Source of the DNA: Ottelia alismoides
Taxonomy: Eukaryota > Streptophyta > Magnoliopsida > Alismatales > Hydrocharitaceae
Length of the DNA stretch: 64,000 nucleotides
Assembly: GCA_037367405.1 (NCBI GenBank)
Contig: JAZKJV010007243.1
Location: 124,001 to 188,000, forward strand
Reading direction: 5' to 3'
Made by a program: the position numbers and the translations under genes
Part shown: piece by piece, positions 22,930 through 35,134 of the stretch
Numbering within the stretch: position 1 is the first letter of the stretch
Layout of the letters: every line of letters starts with the position of its first letter
The notes under the pieces: generated by a model
What the model saw: the letters and a program-made list of their open reading frames with translations, nothing else
The model's database searches: none
What the model was told of the DNA's origin: nothing

Positions 22930-23589
22930 AACTCCAAAAAGTGGACAGACCTGAAAATAAAATAAAAATGCATGTCGGAGTATGTATAGATGTTGTATAG
23001 TCAAATAAGAAAGCTTGAGCATCAAAGTTATACCATGTGAGCGTGCAGCTAGATGACTTGACTACACTGGTCATGTATCCCAGGATAGGTAGCTACACTG
23101 GCTACCATCCATTCTTTTCTTCACCTCCTCCTCTTGAGTTGGATGCGACTTGAACTTATATGGGAATACCCCTCTCCTTGAGGACAGAGTTCTGGATTGG
23201 GGAATCATTGGGTTGTCATTCTGGAGAAGTCAGTTCCTTTTTCATTTCAGTTGGGGAGAGGCACTATCACTTACACAATACAAGTCAGCTTCATATTGTT
23301 CATAGTCATAAGGGTTTGCATATGATGTAGGCTGATTCTGACCTGGCTATAAAGGTGCTTTGAAATGAGTTCTGCAACTCTCGATGGTTGTTGTGTTTTA
23401 AATTTGGTTCCCAACCAGGTTCCACACACATTTTCACATCAAGGTCTAACCTAAGATCAAAACTTTGAGTTTGTAAAGACAACTTTTACAACTGAAAGAA
23501 ATTCTATTTATTCTTTCTTTTCCTTTTCTTCTTTATGCTTTTTTGTACTTATTGCATAAGTGTTTGCTAAGGACTAGCAAAGGCAATTC
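22930..23589 (+). other. Conserved noncoding block before the G1 polypurine tract
   Basis: Begins near ggacagacctgaaaataaaa and runs to the PPT. The same block is in G2 (30880-31506) and G3 (reverse, 43107-43720). It contains two neighbouring foldbacks with the loop core CTACACT: gatgac/gtcat at about 23051-23075 and ggtagc/gctacc at about 23087-23107. No conserved open frame was seen on either strand. Confidence 0.75.
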
Positions 23590-23597
23590 CAAGGGGG
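23590..23597 (+). other. Polypurine tract of G1
   Basis: caaggggg immediately before TGATTAATCTCC, the LTR start. The equivalent junctions in G2 and G3 use TGATGAAT. Confidence 0.8.
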
Positions 23598-24090
23598 TGA
23601 TTAATCTCCATTTCATCACCTTTATTTTATCATTTTGGTCTTAAAAACCCTAGCTAATGCCTGTAAATATCATTAATTTGTACAAAATAGCGTTCATTAA
23701 TTATTGTAATTATTGTATAAATAACACCGTTTTAATACATAATTATAGAATAAAGAGAAGAAAAGAAAAATAATAAAATATCGACGATATTTATGACTTT
23801 AAACCCCGAGACCAAGTCAACAATTGAGTTGGTCAATAAGGAATAATGTAGGGGGAGATCAGGGCGAAAAATAGGATAAAAAACCAATTTATTTATTCTT
23901 TATTTATGCATTTTTGACACCTATTTTATTTTTTATCGTTTACTCATCAAATGAAAAAACTTTGTACAAGAAATTTATATATAGTAATGTAAATAAAAAT
24001 ACAAAATTGATTTTGTACAAAAATAATATACAATGTTCATTTTACGCACAAAATAAAAAGCCAAAAACTCAACTTCCCATATCCATATAT
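23598..24090 (+). mobile_element. G1 3' LTR, truncated
   Basis: Starts TGATTAATCTCC after the PPT. Its first 500 bp align with the G2 LTR (31516 on), including the block around 23800-23870 (accccgaga ... gtaggggga) that recurs in LTRs B, D, E and G2. The remaining roughly 3 kb expected for this family is missing; a minus-strand Gypsy fragment starts at about 24095. Confidence 0.8.
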
Positions 24091-24094
24091 TTAA

Positions 24095-24440
24095 AATAAA
24101 AACTAAAAACATATCCACACCATTTCCTAATCTCTTTCATGTCAACCTCCCTTAGATTTGGGTTTAGATGACGCAGACACTCACATGAGGGTTTATAGTC
24201 ATCCTTTAAATAGTTATGACACGAGCACAAAAAACGACTTATCCCACAGAGATCCGAAATATTCCATCCAATTTCCTTGTGGTTTCTCAAGAACCACTAG
24301 CACATGAGATTCTTGTTCATCAGTTAATTGTGATATAAGAATGATCAGAAACATTTGGGGGGACCCACAAGGAAAGCATACGTCAACATTGATGGTAAAT
24401 TCTTGAGCTCATGTTGGGTCTGAATCGGCTTTATGACGAC
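24095..24440 (-). pseudogene. Fragment F1 (Athila/Tat-type): start of RT
   Basis: On the minus strand LRHLNPNLREVDMKEIRKW matches the QRRLNPxMKEVVKKEI segment of Athila/Tat RT. Upstream pieces resemble the AIGW-x-IADI-x-GISP motif (IGWNISDLCGISRFLCSCHN). Most of RT, RNase H and IN is absent because the fragment is truncated here against the G1 LTR. Confidence 0.85.
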
Positions 24441-25049
24441 CTCTATAACTGCACTCCTAGAAGGTATAGGATTTGTACTCTGTGTACTATCAATCGTGGC
24501 TACTGTCGATTCAGTAAGTAAAACCTCAGAAATATATGCAACGAATGATCTCTACTCAAAAAGGGATGGTTCATCAAGATGTTCATAAATCTATGTATTC
24601 TCATTAACAAATGGCCTAGATATCTCAGTAATAATCTCAAAAAGGTTTCTCTCATCTGTGCATATCATAGAAAATTCCGCAAGTGCCTCAAATATCTCAG
24701 CGGGAGCAATATCAACAATGATATCCATATGATGTATCAAAGGAATTTCAGAATGTATCTCAAATCTCTCAGACTGGTCCGCATAAATCAACTCAAACTA
24801 TCCATCTGCACACACATCAGAAGGATCAATATGGGAACTCATGTCGAATGTGCTTTCCAAAAGATCCTTCTGAGAAAGGAACTCTTGGGTATCTATGAAA
24901 TCAGTAAAAAGATCTATCTCTCTGAACTCGGTAAGAAAATCACAGTCCTTAAGATCTGATGTAACTATCTATCTCTCATATGATGTTGTTGGAGGCAATA
25001 ATGGCCTAAGATCGGCGATTGTCTCAATTTTTACCTTGTCACTCTGAGA

Positions 25050-25450
25050 GTGAAAGATGATCTCTCGTATACTTTAATCAGCTACTGCTTCGGTCGTTTA
25101 GAGTAACAATCGACCTAATATGATCGGGTTATGGAGTAACGGTGCAGGTGTGTCCTTATCCATGATAATAAAATCAACAAGGAATTTTATTCCTTACATT
25201 GTTACAATAATGACCTCTAAAATGCCCCTCAGCCTCTTGATCGATCTATCAGCAAACTAAAGGATCATCTTAGTCGATCTAAGAGGTCCTAACCCAAACT
25301 CGGTTTGTAGAGATAATGGAATGAGATTAACAGAGGATACACAATCGAGAAGTGTGCAATCAAATTCTTGATCAAAAATGTGGAAACAAATGTGAGGTGC
25401 TCCCTTATCTTTCGTTTTGGGCGGGAGATTACTAATGGCATCAACTGTGG
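25050..25450 (-). pseudogene. F1: aspartic protease remnant
   Basis: Across shifted minus-strand frames: FDCTLLDCVSSVNLIP (catalytic D-S-G degraded to D-C-V), then GLGPLRSTKMIL, DRSIKRLRG, and IMDKDTPAPLLHNPIILGR. These correspond one to one with the G1 protease. Multiple stops. Confidence 0.8.
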
Positions 25451-26099
25451 CCCTGGTTAAGAAATATTTTTCTTTCTTCTTTCATCTATTCTGCTTTATT
25501 TATGTGTTTGTGTACATTCTTCTTTCATTCATTTTTTCACTCTAGGCATGTACTCCATGGCCTTAAGGAGTGACATCTCTAAAAAGATGTTCTGTAAGAT
25601 CTCAATCACTCCAACATCAAATAGGGTTGTTTTAGTTTTTAGATTTTCTTTATTTTATTCAAGGTAGAAGGAAATGGCACAAAATAAAGTAAAACATTCA
25701 AATGCTCATTTCAATTATTCCAATAGAATTCTCATGTAAAATAGGACAACCAAATTCAGTTTGTACAGTGTTGTCCAAAATAGGAGAAGGAAAAAAAATC
25801 TAAAACAAGATGGATTGTTGCTGGTATAAAAGAAGAATCCACTATTGGTGTGTTCTACCTCTGTGTTGATTGTGAACTGCATCTAATTGGTGAAGGTGGT
25901 GGTGGTGGTGAAAAACTCCATATTTAGGTGCTGCTACACTAGGTCTCAATAATGATGGTGAAGAAGATGATGTGGACAATGAAGCTCCCTCAATGGCTTG
26001 ATGTCTCAATCGCAATGACTATGAAGTCAGCTGCAATCTCCTACCGCTCCTGATATGAATGGTGTTAGATAAACAAGTAAATTCAAGGGTCATACATTT

Positions 26100-27355
26100 T
26101 TTAGGTTGGGATTTGCTTCGACCTGTGCTAGGATCAATGCCTTTGTAGTGGTCACATCATCAAGCCTTTTAGTGAGGTCATTCATATTCTTCATTAGCAA
26201 AGCCAACTGATCAAATGTTGAATTCACTGAAGGTGCCTCGAGGTGCTCAATAACTAGTTGTTGCTGAGATTGGTAATGAAGAGGCTGCTAGTATCCATAT
26301 TGTTGGTAATGAGGAGGAGGAGGATGTGGATACTGTCTATATGACGTAGTCTGCTGGTGGTGGTAAGACTGTGGAAAATATGTAGACTACATCAGCTACT
26401 AGCCATGTTTCCAGTTTTGGAAGTGATGTAGAGATTGATACTGAGACTAGAACTACTGGTGTTGGTAGTGTTGCGGTTTGCCTCCCTGAAACTGGTGGGC
26501 GGGTTTCTTACCCTACAGGGAACCTAACTATCCTTGCCCGGATGGACTATGCTAGTTGCTCTCTCGGTTGAACAAGATATCGTTCACCTACTGAATGATA
26601 TGGGGAGGTGGATCTTGTTTCTCAAGAATGTATAGACATTCTTATTGATACGGGACAATCTGATGTTAATGTTGTGGGAGCTGGTCAGGGGTTTGCATGT
26701 AATAAACGTGATGAATTGTGGATGGTCCTCTGGTACTCCACCGGGTAGAAGTGGAAGAAGCCTGTTCCCGAGCAGAAGTGTCGACTGCTGCACTCACGTT
26801 TTGGCATGCGCTGATCGTACTCACAAGAAGCTACATATGATTCGTTATCTCATACAGCTTGTCTAGGCTCTTCGTCCTTTGTCGATCACTTGGAGTTTCT
26901 CAAGCTCGTTGGATCATTTCTCAATTATATCTACTTGGATAGGTGATTTCCTATAATGGTTAGATCAGAACTGTACACCCTATCCACATGGTGTGATGTC
27001 ATCATATTGACAACCTTATGGGGTGATGCAATAGTAGATGAATATACATGATGTTTCTGGAATGCACACTAAGAAAGAAAGATATATGGAGATCTCTACC
27101 ATCTCCTTACAAATCTGATATAGGATATCATCATCCATGTTGAAGTGAATACCCCCACAAGCAGCATCTACCAGTTTCTGATTCTCATGACTCAAACCTC
27201 CAAAGAAATTTTGCACAAGGCTCATCTTCGGAATACTATGATGGGGGCACTTCTCTGTTAAATCTTTGAATCTTTTATGCGCCTTGTTAATAGGCTTATG
27301 GGACATTTGGGAGAAGTTTGCTATAAATGATCGCATTTGATTGAGGTATCCAAGT
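26100..27355 (-). pseudogene. F1: gag remnant
   Basis: The frame 27016-27336 contains INKAHKRFKDLTEKCPHHSI, then LVQNFFGGL and KLVDAACGGI. This is the Ty3/Gypsy gag (retrotrans_gag) pattern of Athila/Tat (EAWERFKDLLRxCPHHG...FYNGL...LDASAGG). Downstream to about 26100 only scattered similarity remains, for example a LTKRLDDVTTTKA-like coiled segment near 26140-26210. Gag would build the particle. 24441-25049 and 25451-26099 between the F1 pieces show no recognisable coding. Confidence 0.85.
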
Positions 27356-27379
27356 GGGTAATATTTACATAGAAAAGCA

Positions 27380-27595
27380 TTAAGGATATGGAAGAATCCT
27401 TAAGCGCTTCACGTACGCGCAAGGATCGCATCATATACAATCGAAAGCGACTCGTCGCACTAGTTGCTCAATGCAGCGGAATTTAAAATTTTTTTAGTCG
27501 ATGAAACAACATTATCCAAGAACACTTCTTGGATCATTTCATCAAACCACACAATTGATAAAGGAATACCTCTTGTAGAGTGGTTGTGTTGTTGA
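27380..27595 (-). mobile_element. Copia LTR tail fragment (Copia-4)
   Basis: The reverse complement aligns with the last 215 bp of the Copia-1 LTR: shared phrases include aagaggtattcctt, gtggtttgatgaaa, gatccaagaagtgttctt, atgatgcgatc and gcgcttaaggatt. The terminal CA is mutated and no primer binding site follows. It sits between F1 and G2, which suggests a deletion scar. Confidence 0.85.
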
Positions 27596-27639
27596 TGAGA
27601 ATGTCATAAGATGAAAGAAATGGTTACTAGTGCTCTTGT

Positions 27640-27995
27640 CCTACAACCACTTGATTAATATCTTCCTTTTTAGATCATGGCAGACGCGTCAGATTGCAGT
27701 TATAGCTGTTTTAAGGCAGAGAAAAGATGGGATAGCATTTTCTATACACTATGCTAGCAAGACTCAATATGAGGAACAATGGAATTACACAGTCTTTGAG
27801 AAGGAGATGTCAACAGTTGTGTTTGGATTAGAGAAGTTCAGATCTTACCTCCTTGGTTCACATGTCATTATAAACACATATCACACTACAATAGAGTACT
27901 TAGAGGAGAAGAAGGATGTCAAAACATGCCTTATCAGATGAGTCCTTCTTCTCCAGGACTTTGATTTAGAGATTTGATATAAACTTCGAGTGAAA
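27640..27995 (+). pseudogene. G2 (Athila/Tat-type Gypsy): RNase H, 5'-truncated
   Basis: Begins MADASD (first Asp motif) at about 27678 and continues in another frame. SIHYASKTQYEEQWNYTVFE, GLEKFRSYLLGSHVIINTYH and KKDVKTCLIR match RNase H of Athila/Tat. The FTDH Asp reads NTYH here. G2 has no RT, PR, gag or 5' LTR in the window; the left break is against the Copia-4 fragment. Confidence 0.85.
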
Positions 27996-28149
27996 AATGT
28001 TGCAGAAGATCACCTTCATGCATTATAGATGCATATACCTTTGAGCGGAGCATGATCCTTATTTCTTAGAACTTTCCGGATGAGACCATTTTGTCTATTG
28101 ACTCACTCCCATGGTTTGCTAATATTGTGAACTATCTTTTCTCCAAAAA

Positions 28150-29340
28150 GTTCCACAAGATTGGCTGAAGCACAAAGCAGACAGATTTCTGTCTGAGATA
28201 CATTTTTACCAATGGGAGGATCCATACCTATTTCGTGAGGGTGCGTATTGTATATGGAGAAGGTTCTTTCCTCAAGAGAAAAACACCAATGTACTTGAGC
28301 ACTGTCACAAATTATAATATGGTAGGCAACATTCTAGAAAGTGCATCGCAACAAATATTTGATAGAGCAACCTTTGATGGCCAACATTATTTAAGGATGC
28401 TACAAAATATGTTCGAGGTTATATTATCTGTCAGAAGATTGGAGGAATAGTTGGTTCCAAAGATACCATGCACTTGAGATATATACATATTTCTGATATT
28501 TTCGATGCTTGCGGCATAGACTTCATGGGCCTATTTCCTGTCAATCAAGGATATCAGTACATCCTGCTTGTCGTGGATTAGGTTAGTCAATGGGTAAAGG
28601 CTATCCCCACTCGAGCCGGTGATAGTCATATTGTGTATTTGTTTCTCAAAGACCATCTTATTGTGTGGTTCAGGATCCCCAAGATACTCATTCCGGATGG
28701 GGGAAGCTATTTCATTAATAGAGAAGTCAAGAAGCATTTGAAGGAGTACGCTATTGAGCAAAATGTTGCCTCTTCTTACCACCCATAGACTAATGACTTG
28801 GCCGAGATTATAAATAGGGAGATTAAGATGATATGCAAAATCTTATACATCCAGATATGAAGAGTTGGTCCCAGACGCTTGACTCATTTCTATGGGATTA
28901 TCGGATGTTGTGCAAGTCTCCATTAGGCATGTCTCCCTACAGATTGGTGTATGGAAAGCATTGCCACCTGCCAGTAGAATTAATTCATAAATCTTTATGG
29001 GCACTCCATGTATGCAATCTTGACTATGAGAAGGCATGAAAGAATATTAAATTGTATTTAAATAGATTTCTGGAGTTCCGAGATTTGCAGAGGAAAACTC
29101 ACTCATGTATAAGGAGGAAGTCAAACGTTGGCATGACAGATACCTTAAAAGGAAGACTTTCTCCCCTGATCAAAATGTTTGGTTGTTCAATTCTAAGTTG
29201 AAGTTGTTTTCAAGAAAATTAAAAAGAAAATGGTCAGGATCGTTTATTGTAAGAGTTGTGTGTGACAAAGGAAGTATTATCGTATCTAGGTTGCCATTTG
29301 ATGCACAACCATTTGTTGTGAATGGATAGTTGCTGAAGCC
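28150..29340 (+). pseudogene. G2 integrase
   Basis: Zinc domain: LEHCHKL (28297-28320) and a degraded second half (GYIICQKIGG, first Cys lost). Core: GIDFMGLFPVNQGYQYILLVV (Asp 1), ILIPDGGSYFINREVKKHLK (Asp 2) and NDLAEIINREIKMI (Glu), all catalytic residues kept. Frame breaks are a stop after VVD (about 28581) and one after SYHP. C-terminus: SPYRLVYGKHCHLPVELIHK (28833-29039) and KRKTFSPDQNVWLFNSKLKL (29105-29329). Only a few stops and shifts separate these pieces. Confidence 0.92.
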
Positions 29341-29479
29341 ATATCTAGATCATGACACATTCATGTCCATGGTTGATTTTATATCTATGTTACATGCACT
29401 CATTTTCTCTTGTACACGTCCTTTTGTTTTAGTCTTTCTTCTCACGTTTTGTTCGTTCACCTCTTTCCCATGCGTGTGC

Positions 29480-29930
29480 TATACTTAGGATGTTCTCTAT
29501 CCTAAGTATAGGGGAGGTTCATGACTTGAATACTTGAATATGGGGGAGTGATGTTGTTCATACCGTCTTTCTGTGTTTTTATTTTCTTTTCTTTCTTCAG
29601 ATCTCTCACTTGTCCTTCAACTTGTTGATATTCTTTTCTATACTTCGGGATATCTTATACTATGTATAACTAAGTATAAGGGAGGATGAGCCGAGTCGTT
29701 GAGTCTGTTTATTCTCTTAATCGGTGTTTCGCATTTGTACAATCTTCTATACTTAGGATTATTTGATCCTAAGTATAGGAGGGATCACCAAATTCTATTC
29801 TTTTCATCTATTCTTTGAGTCATTGTCGTATAGGTATCTTTAACTTCTCTATACTTAGCATGAGTTATGTTTTCCTTTGTAGCTCTTTGATTACTATGAC
29901 AACATAGTTCAAGCTAAGTATAGGGGGTAT
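29480..29930 (+). repeat. G2 hairpin/G-run array
   Basis: Four units like those of G1: 29480-29516 (arms ctatacttagga/cctaagtatag, then gggga), a degraded one at about 29637-29690, 29747-29784 (same 21-nt centre as the third G1 unit), and a wide one with arms 29849-29858 and 29913-29924 followed by ggggg. Order, number and the wide fourth unit match G1, so the array is an inherited structure. Confidence 0.85.
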
Positions 29931-29949
29931 CGTATGTACTGTATATATA

Positions 29950-30870
29950 ATTTAGCCATAAATCATTCTCTTATTGATTAAAATGGCTACAAAATTGTGT
30001 CGTATACTATTATAAAAGTATTTTGTCAGAGGGATGTAAATTATGGGCTATTTATATATTCATAAAAACCATGTGTATAAAAACTATGATCATCTTCCCT
30101 CCTGTAAAATTCTTTATTCTATATGAAATTATTTTATAAAAACTTCTTTTAAAACTATTAGCTAAATCCTCCTGTAAAATCTTATATAGAATTTGTATAA
30201 TTCTTGTATATACTTGTGTGTGTGTATATATATACACTAACCTTTTTTCTTTCTTAAAAATTGCTTAGAAAAGTTTTTCAAAAAGATTTTCCTTTTTCTA
30301 TCTTTTGAAAAACAATAATATATATATATATATATATTTCTTGCATTTGCATGTGAATTTTTCAGAATAGTATGGACATATAAACTAGTGTCGAGTAAAA
30401 TTGAAGAATGGAGCTTGGTTATGTCCTTAATACACTTAATTTCAGAGGAACGATATAAGAACTGGAGTTGAGACTTTCAAGGTTCTAGAGACTTAATTCT
30501 TGGAGTCCACAAGATTGTGTTCACATGTTATCTTGATTAGTTTAAGTAGAATACTTAACAACACATGCATGATTCTTATAGATCGTGGCTTAACTTGGAC
30601 AAGTACTCTACACATAGCTCTTCATGGATGAGGTGGTGAGGATGCGGAATCCTTTAGCTTGGGGTAGTACACGGGTGTGTAACAACTAGTGGAAACATCC
30701 ATTTTCCTCTAGAAGGGTAGTGCATCTGAACCTAGTCTAGTAGCATTGAGGTCTAAAGACAAGATGTTGTGGGGTTGCAATAATGCTTTAAAAGAGGGAT
30801 AGTCTGCTGTCTCAAGAAGAAAAATTCCTTGTGTCCATGATGCATCCTTGTATATGTAAAAAATGGAAAA
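29950..30870 (+). other. G2 3' noncoding region
   Basis: AT-rich, with TTTTGAAAA-like words (30250-30300) and an (AT)n run at about 30316-30338. No coding seen. Confidence 0.6.
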
Positions 30871-30879
30871 ATTCCAAAA

Positions 30880-31506
30880 AATAGACAGGCCTGATTGAAA
30901 ATAAAAAGCACACAGGAGTATATAGTCAATAAGAAAGGATGAGATTCAAAGTCAAATTATTGTGAGCTTGCAGCTGGATGACTTGGCTACACTAGTCATG
31001 CATCCAAGTATAGTAGCTACACTAGCTACCGTCCATTCTTTTCTCCATCCCCTCTTCTTGAGCTTGCTGCACATGAACTTAGAAGGGAATATCTCCGCTC
31101 CTCAACGAAAGAGTTGCTAGACCAGGGGACTAGTGTTACATTATTGAGGGAGGTTGTTTCTTTGTCACTTTTGAGGAGGGGAGCTTTATTTCGCTTACAG
31201 CGTACAAGTAAAAGATTCATAGTCATAAGAATTTATGTATGTAGACTTGTTCTGACCATACTGTTGAGGTGACCAGAACAGGAGTCTTGTGGAACTTGAG
31301 GGTTGTTAGGTATTAAATCGATTTCCCAATAAGGTTCAACCCCACTAATAATCCAAAGGTCTGACCGATCTCTAACCTATAATTTTATGAAGATAAGTTT
31401 AATACTCAATATTGTATTAATTTCTCTATTTTTCCTTTATTATTTTATTTTTCTATCACTTATTCTTTCAAATAAGTGTCTACTGAGGGACTAGAAAAGG
31501 TAAATC
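30880..31506 (+). other. Conserved noncoding block before the G2 polypurine tract
   Basis: Homologous to 22930-23589 (G1) and, inverted, to 43107-43720 (G3). It contains the perfect foldback gtagcta-cac-tagctac (about 31012-31028) and a neighbouring ggatgac/gtcat..catcc foldback (about 30975-31005). A minus-strand open frame at 31026-31226 is not conserved in the other copies. Confidence 0.75.
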
Positions 31507-31515
31507 ATAGGGGGA
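31507..31515 (+). other. Polypurine tract of G2
   Basis: ataggggga immediately before TGATGAATCTAC, the LTR start. Confidence 0.8.
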
Positions 31516-32640
31516 TGATGAATCTACATTTCATCATCCTTATTCATTTATTTTAACTTAAAATACCTTATAAAATACTTATAAATGTCACTAATTTCAT
31601 TATTTTACAAACTCTAGTCATTGTGTAAATATTTATATTTATTACGTTTTCAGTCTAAAATAATTTGATAAAAAATAAAGAAAAAAATCAGAGATTATAT
31701 ATATGCAATAGATACAAGATAAATCAGACCCCGAGAGAAGGCCAGGACTTGATCTGATCGACAAGGAATAAAGTAGGGAGAGATAAGGCCTAATTACCAG
31801 ATTCTCACCTATATATATTCATAATATTACACACTCTTTAATTTATTCATTACCAAATTTTTTGTAAATAATAATTATTTCTTCTTGAAATTAGTGAATA
31901 AAATTCTTTTGTAAATAATAAAAAATTTCAATAAAAACATGTATATATTATATAAATAACGTCACTCTCAAAAATCCAGATAACTCAACTTGCAAAATCA
32001 ATATCTTCTCCACCTGAACTCTAAATTCATCAAACTCACTTTTATTGTACTCGAAATTAAATTATCATTAAAGTGGAGGCGATTTCATAAAAATCAGAGT
32101 TAAGATTTGAAATGTGGCAAATTGCGTATTATTGTATATTATACATATACACACTATGTATATTATTTAATTAATTGTTTCCTTATGCATATTTGTGAAT
32201 ATTGTATTTTCAATTACTTTTAAATATTTATTTAAATCATATAAATTACAAAATAAAAAATCGACAAAAAATAAAAACTTGCATATATTATGTATGTATC
32301 ACCATGTATATGTTTTACTAATACCTATTTAATTAACCTAATTAAATAACTCCTAAAAATCAAAAAATATCATTAAAACCCTTGTAAAATATTTTAAATA
32401 AATAAAACATCAAATATGTACATATATATGTATATATAAATAATTAACTAAAAATCAAATTCATTGATATATATGTATACAAACATTTAAATAACACCTT
32501 GTATTAAATTTAACCGTTGTAAATATAATATTTAATTAATTAAAAATCACCAAAATTAACTTTATTTTATTCTTAACATTTTTTATTTACATTATTTAAT
32601 TTTAAAAATTCATTTTTTTTATTTTTTATTAATTCGTTAA
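31516..32640 (+). mobile_element. G2 3' LTR, truncated (right end approximate)
   Basis: Starts TGATGAATCTAC. The segment 31725-31790 (gaccccgagagaaggcc ... gggagagat) is the conserved LTR block also seen in G1, B, D and E. Strongly AT-rich after 31800. The GC-rich LTR core and 3' half are missing; sequence of element A (opposite strand) starts by about 32690. Confidence 0.7.
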
Positions 32641-32689
32641 ACTTTTTATCCTTATTTTGTTGTTCTCACTATATTGGACATATCCTATG

Positions 32690-35109
32690 CGCCTTCTTAT
32701 TGGACGACCCAGGTTTGTTGGGGAAGTGATCTATGACCCTTACTAAGGGAAGCTTAAGAATTAATTCCTCATCAAGGGCTTCCCTTAGGGCATGATCCAA
32801 ATTTTTTTGTCATTTTCATTTTCTATTTTTATGCGATTTTCTTGTTTTTCAAATTCTTTAGTCTTTTTGATGGGAAAATGGTTAGACTCTAGATTGGAGG
32901 ACAAGTGGTTAGTAGAAGGCTGAGGTAGAATTGACTCCAGATATACAGTGTGTGTGGGTTACCCAATATCCACTCAATTTTCAACATTAAATCCACTTAT
33001 TTTATTTTCCACTTTCATACCCAGGCTGGCATAAATTTTGTACAATATTTGAGTGACATCTCCCAACTTGTTACCAAAGTATTCATTTTTCTCAATAAGT
33101 CTAGAAATGTCATCCTCCAAAATGTTCTCATGACAAATCATGGGAGAAGTCTGTTCATTTGGAGGATACTGCTGAGAACTTGTTGTCTCATACTCAACAT
33201 ACCCAGCCTCGAGCATGAAATTCTAATTCGAGTATAGACCACCCGAATTGAAGATATTGGTCAAAGCCTCATGTGGATTAGATATGTAAGGAGCTTGTAT
33301 ATTTTTCTCATGAGTCCAATCCCTTAGAGGTGTAGGCTCTCTGAATGAGTGGTGTAAAGGATGGTTAATGCCTACATGATCACTAAGGTCAATCAAATCT
33401 GGAAAATCATAAGGTGCAGTCCTCTCCATTCAGTGTGTTTGGTCGACCATATGATACCCTAAGCTCTAGTCAGGATGTATATTTGTAATTTGTGGACCAA
33501 TCCCATGAGTCATATGAGAATCAAATGAGGGGTAGATGAGAAATATGAAGAATCGTGGAAGTCAGTCAAAGTTCTAACTTCATGGTCTGGATGGGGGTTT
33601 GAGGAGGAATAAGAAGGTGAAGATGATCGGATTAGGGTCGAAGAGGAGTGAACTGGATATGATGACCAGTATCCAAACATTTTGAAGAGAAAATGGACGA
33701 ATGTAAGCGGATCGAGGTAAAACGTGCAAGTACACAGGACAACGCACATAGACAACCACAAAACAAATACAAGAGGAAACCTCAATTTCACCTACTAAAC
33801 ACAATGAAGGACCCGAAGCTGGGTTCGATTAATCTGATTGATTTTGTGTGATTTTCAAGCAAAGTTAACAAGGATGACATGATGGGCTATAGGGAAGTGG
33901 GCTCAATGTTGGTTGCGTCTCCCCTATTTAATCTGACACCTAAGATATCAACGCATTTCCTCTCTTAGCTCCTATCACCAGCTTACTCGGCTAATACCGA
34001 TGAATTTCAGGGACCTGCCCTTATCTACCGATTGAAGTAGGAGGAGGCTGACAAGGCTTGTCACTTTCCCCTGGGGGTTACTAAGCAACTTGTTGCGCCA
34101 CACAACTGCTTCACCCCTATCTACTTGCCAAAGCAAGAGGAGGCTACTTGGTGCTGGTAAGTTGAACGTTGAATACTTCAGCTTATGATATTCACTAAGA
34201 TCATGGTACATTGTTATGGAACACGGCGATTTGGGTTCTATCCTAGGGTGTGCACATACTCTCTGTACCCTTACTCAACCTCAAATCAAGGTCAGGGTTA
34301 TTCTCCCGCAATCAAAATTTCCAATTTTAAGTTGATGTTTTTGATCAATTCGTTTAATAGTCCTTATTTTATTAGATGACCACTTGATTAGTCCAGCACA
34401 CAAGGCACCTTATCGTCCATTCCCAATTTCCTTTAATGCCAAGTTGTAAAACCAAGGGGTAGGGAGTAGAGAAAATTTAATGTAATGAAAAGATCAATGA
34501 TGCATGCCCAATTCAGAAGACTTACAATGAACCTCACGCTCTATACGTGGGATGCAAAATAGAATTGAAATTTTTATACTAAATGAATGCAATCGATGAA
34601 AAGCCGCTCCTAGACAAGAAGTTCTATTAGCGAGTGAAGAATGGATTTAAATTTGGCTAAAGTCTCACGGTCTAAGTATGTCTTTTAATGGTGAAGTGTG
34701 GTCCTAAATATTACGAGCATAAACAGTCCTAGGAAGCTCTAAGTGCCGCAGGTACATGATCTATTCTACATCAAGCAACCACACAACAGAGAGAGTTTTT
34801 TTATTTCGGTTACACATGCGAGAACCAAAATGGGAACTGCTTTAAATGCAGACTTTTTTTACAAGTTCTCTCAAAGAAACTCGGTTTAATTCAATGCAGG
34901 TTCTTCGTCTCGCCTAATGAGTCGTCTTTACTGCCTCGTGTTCCTCACAACAAAGCAATATAATGGTCAGAGAAATAAATACAAAATAATGCAAATAAAT
35001 AAATAAATATTGAAAAATTAGTAGGGAAATATATACAGGAAAAACTGAGGATCAAAATACCCAGGGGTGGAAAACCTAAAATGAAGATTTTTAAAAATTA
35101 ACCTAAGCC
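32690..35109 (-). mobile_element. Element A (Athila/Tat-type, minus): internal 5' part
   Basis: Runs leftward from the primer binding site of element A. About 1.3 kb (33800-35109) is noncoding leader. A possibly coding piece is at 32974-33429 (listed separately). The element is broken at about 32690 against the G2 LTR; protease, RT and integrase are absent. Confidence 0.6.
32974..33429 (-). pseudogene. Element A: possible gag-region frame
   Basis: A minus-strand frame of about 150 codons with one stop near 33223. Its second half (DISRLIEKNEYFGNKLGDVT) looks helical and could correspond to the coiled region after the gag core of Athila/Tat elements. No motif was recognised with confidence; assignment rests mainly on position downstream of the PBS and on length. 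Confidence 0.35.
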
Positions 35110-35132
35110 GTGCCTCCCCAACAACGATGCCA
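35110..35132 (-). other. Decayed primer binding site of element A
   Basis: The minus strand reads TGGCATCGTTGTTGGGGA, which differs from the usual Athila/Tat binding site TGGCGCCGTTGCCGGGGA only by transitions (C to T or G to A). It lies 2 nt from the LTR end TTCATCA and sets the orientation. Confidence 0.8.
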
Positions 35133-35134
35133 TT

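Noticed and set aside
28531..28782. Minus-strand frame over the G2 integrase
   Set aside because: Antisense shadow of the integrase core carrying D,D,E on the plus strand.
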